A DNA stretch of 64,000 nt from Trichodelitschia bisporula (taxonomy: Eukaryota > Ascomycota > Dothideomycetes > Phaeotrichales > Phaeotrichaceae). Below the pieces are notes generated by a model. The model was not told the DNA's origin. It saw only the letters and a program-made list of their open reading frames with translations, and did not search any database. This document shows, one piece after another, positions 62,459-64,000 of the stretch (its first letter is position 1; the number at the start of each line of letters is the position of its first letter). Made by a program: the position numbers and the translations under genes. The stretch spans positions 809,420 through 873,419 of the forward strand of contig ML996690.1 in the NCBI GenBank assembly GCA_010356995.1, given 5' to 3'.

Positions 62459-64000
62459 CTAACAAAATCCCATCAAACTCACCATGCCCTCCATGCCCTC
62501 CAACCCCACCTCATTAGCCCCCGCCGCCTCGTCAAGCAACGCATCAATACCCTCCTTCTCCTTGATCTCCCAAAACGCCGTAACGCCCCCCACCAACCTT
62601 TGCGCAACGTCCGCCACAACCTTCTTCTCCAACGCCGCAAAGCACACCCGGACATACCCCCACGCCTCCTCCCGCCCCCTAGCGTCAGGCGCAAACATCC
62701 CCCCCGGCGCAACGAGTACCCGCCACGGAGCGTGCGTCCAAAACACCCACAGCGCAAGCCCGAGGTCGGCTAGTTCGAAGGAACCTGAGAGGGGATGTGA
62801 TTCCATATCGAGCGCGAGCCAGGCGAACATCCCACCCGAAGGCGGGAGCACGGTGAGCGGGCGGGTGGACGTGAGCGAAGTCCACCCGTCGGCCGTGGGA
62901 GCCGCCTGGACGATGGCGGGCGCGGATAGGATAGGTTCGATGATAGCGGCCCGCCTGTCTGCGTACTCGGACTGCAGACCGGAGAGCCAGCGCTCGAAGC
63001 CGTGCACGCCCCACCCACTTGTCCCCTTCGGCAGTGCCGCGGCGAAGCAGGCGCAGCATGGGCAGCCGGGGTAGTGCACTGCTGGATCTGGGGTTGGGGT
63101 GGGTGGGACGTGGGTGCCGTGGTCGGCGCAGGGGCCGACGAGGAGCCGGGCGAGGAGGGCTTGCGAGAGCCCGGAGGGCTGGGTTGTGCTGGTTTCGGTG
63201 ACGCGGAGGAGGCGTTCTATGAGTGCGGGTTGGCCGGTTATCCACCCGAGGCGCGCGCCGGGGAAGGCGGTTTTGGAGAAAGTGTCGAGGCGGAGGACGC
63301 GCCCTTCGGTGTCGAGGGTCAGGTAACTGGGCACGAGGGATTTGAAGAAGGATGTGGATGTGGGGGTGGGGTCGGAGGGGTATTGGAGGTACCAGTAGGG
63401 ATCGTCTTCGGCGATGAGGACGTCGAATTTGCAGCATACGTCGTAGACTTCTTCGCGGCGCCAGGTGGGGGCGAGGACGCCCGTCGGGTTCTGGCCCGTC
63501 GGCACGGTGTACAGGATATGCGGACGCGGCCCCTGCGCAGTGTCCCAGTTTTCGAGCACATCGGTCAGACTCCCCGGCCCGGTGGGGAGTATGCCGTGCT
63601 CGTCCATATTGACAGTGACGACGTTCATCCCCCGCGCCAGGGCCGTCTGCACAGCCGTCATGTACGCCCAGCGCTCGACGAGCAGCGTCGGCCGCTCGGC
63701 CGGGTCATCATGTCCCTTATTCCACTCATTTGCGAACGTGGTGATGATCTTGCTGAACCCATCCGTGCTCCCGAGAGTGGGGAGTATTTCAGCGCCGCCT
63801 GCGTAGGGCGGCGGGTGCAAATGCGCGGTGAGGTGCTTGAGCCAGGCCGCGAGGACGGGGATGCCGGTTGCTTGCCCGTATTGTAGTGCGGTGGTGAGGT
63901 CGAGGGAGAGCGGGTCGGCGGGGAGGGGGAGGGTCTTCGGGATCGAGATGGTGGATGTCGATGTTGGCGTGCTGGGCGCTGGGAAGCGGGTCGCGTGCGC
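62459..64000 (-). CDS. PLP-dependent class I/II aminotransferase, Aro8-like (5' end outside window)
   Basis: Fold-type I aminotransferase of the aromatic amino acid / 2-aminoadipate (Aro8, kynurenine aminotransferase) group. The frame is open from the right edge to the stop at 62459, giving 513 residues without an intron; the start codon and some N-terminal residues lie beyond base 64000. Marks: LTTALQYGQATGIPVLAAWL, GSTDGFSKI, LVERWAYMTAV, the substrate/PLP Asn in YTVPTGQNPTG, the Asp in IAEDDPYWYLQYP, and the Schiff-base Lys in RLDTFSKTAFPGARLGW. SGLSQALLARLL follows. An insertion with Cys/Pro/His (HYPGCPCCACFAAALPKGTS) lies near the small-domain hinge. Substrate cannot be fixed from sequence. 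Convergent with the AMP-binding-like gene, 126 bp apart. Confidence 0.93.
   Translation of the reverse strand, partial: AHATRFPAPSTPTSTSTISIPKTLPLPADPLSLDLTTALQYGQATGIPVLAAWLKHLTAHLHPPPYAGGAEILPTLGSTDGFSKIITTFANEWNKGHDDPAERPTLLVERWAYMTAVQTALARGMNVVTVNMDEHGILPTGPGSLTDVLENWDTAQGPRPHILYTVPTGQNPTGVLAPTWRREEVYDVCCKFDVLIAEDDPYWYLQYPSDPTPTSTSFFKSLVPSYLTLDTEGRVLRLDTFSKTAFPGARLGWITGQPALIERLLRVTETSTTQPSGLSQALLARLLVGPCADHGTHVPPTPTPDPAVHYPGCPCCACFAAALPKGTSGWGVHGFERWLSGLQSEYADRRAAIIEPILSAPAIVQAAPTADGWTSLTSTRPLTVLPPSGGMFAWLALDMESHPLSGSFELADLGLALWVFWTHAPWRVLVAPGGMFAPDARGREEAWGYVRVCFAALEKKVVADVAQRLVGGVTAFWEIKEKEGIDALLDEAAGANEVGLEGMEGMVSLMGFC

Noticed and set aside
63002-63886. 294-codon frame opposite the aminotransferase
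   Set aside because: Gly/Arg/Val-rich shadow of a well-conserved enzyme on the other strand.
1-64000. Transposons, retroelements, CRISPR arrays, rRNA genes
   Set aside because: No transposase, reverse transcriptase, integrase, long terminal repeats, 5S or large rRNA sequence or spaced repeat array was recognised; CRISPR is not expected in a fungus.

Overview
The window is nuclear DNA of a filamentous ascomycete (Pezizomycotina). Genes sit on both strands and are broken by very short GT-AG introns (mostly 41-59 nt) with CTRAY-type branch sites. Gene content is typical of the group: SAT4-type rhodopsin-like receptor, SUR7 and MARVEL membrane proteins, a DUF8004-like protein, fungal Pom34, and a PNG1 whose catalytic Cys and His are replaced as in Neurospora. 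No mitochondrial, viral or retroelement coding sequence was recognised. The species cannot be fixed from the sequence alone. Exon coordinates are my own splice-site reading; in most multi-exon genes the predicted exons add up to an open frame.

Layout. 1-20.9 kb: core genes for the secretory pathway and cell surface (3' part missing of VMA1, V-ATPase subunit A; VPS54 of the GARP tether; intron-containing tRNA-Leu(CAG); DUF8004-like protein; a MARVEL protein convergent with a SUR7 protein; PNG1). 23.4-31.9 kb: a compact block of ribosome-biogenesis and protein-targeting genes in two divergent pairs, UTP4/NOP7 and SRP54/RRP15. 32-33 kb: a bacterial-type periplasmic-binding-fold protein (Ca3427/THI5-like). 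36-50 kb: a loosely packed accessory-looking stretch with a SAT4 receptor, AdoMet decarboxylase (SPE2, with a candidate uORF), a very large Ser/Thr-rich surface protein that may be decaying, a cytochrome P450 and an unrecognised secreted protein. 51-56 kb: two uncharacterised proteins in wide intergenic space. 58.6-64 kb: a small COX8-like membrane protein, nucleoporin POM34, a degenerate acyl-CoA-synthetase-like protein and a PLP aminotransferase running off the right edge.

Most interesting points: the Ser/Thr-rich gene whose best model is interrupted by one in-frame TGA in its signal peptide and has a second ambiguous break; the PNG1 and AMP-binding pseudo-enzymes; the SPE2 leader with a spliced uORF and a 20-C tract; a perfect 11-bp inverted repeat carrying two CACGTG boxes in front of an unknown gene; and a recurrent intergenic motif GTACATCCGTAC / TACTCCGTA. 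I did not find a clear, wholly new multi-gene system.
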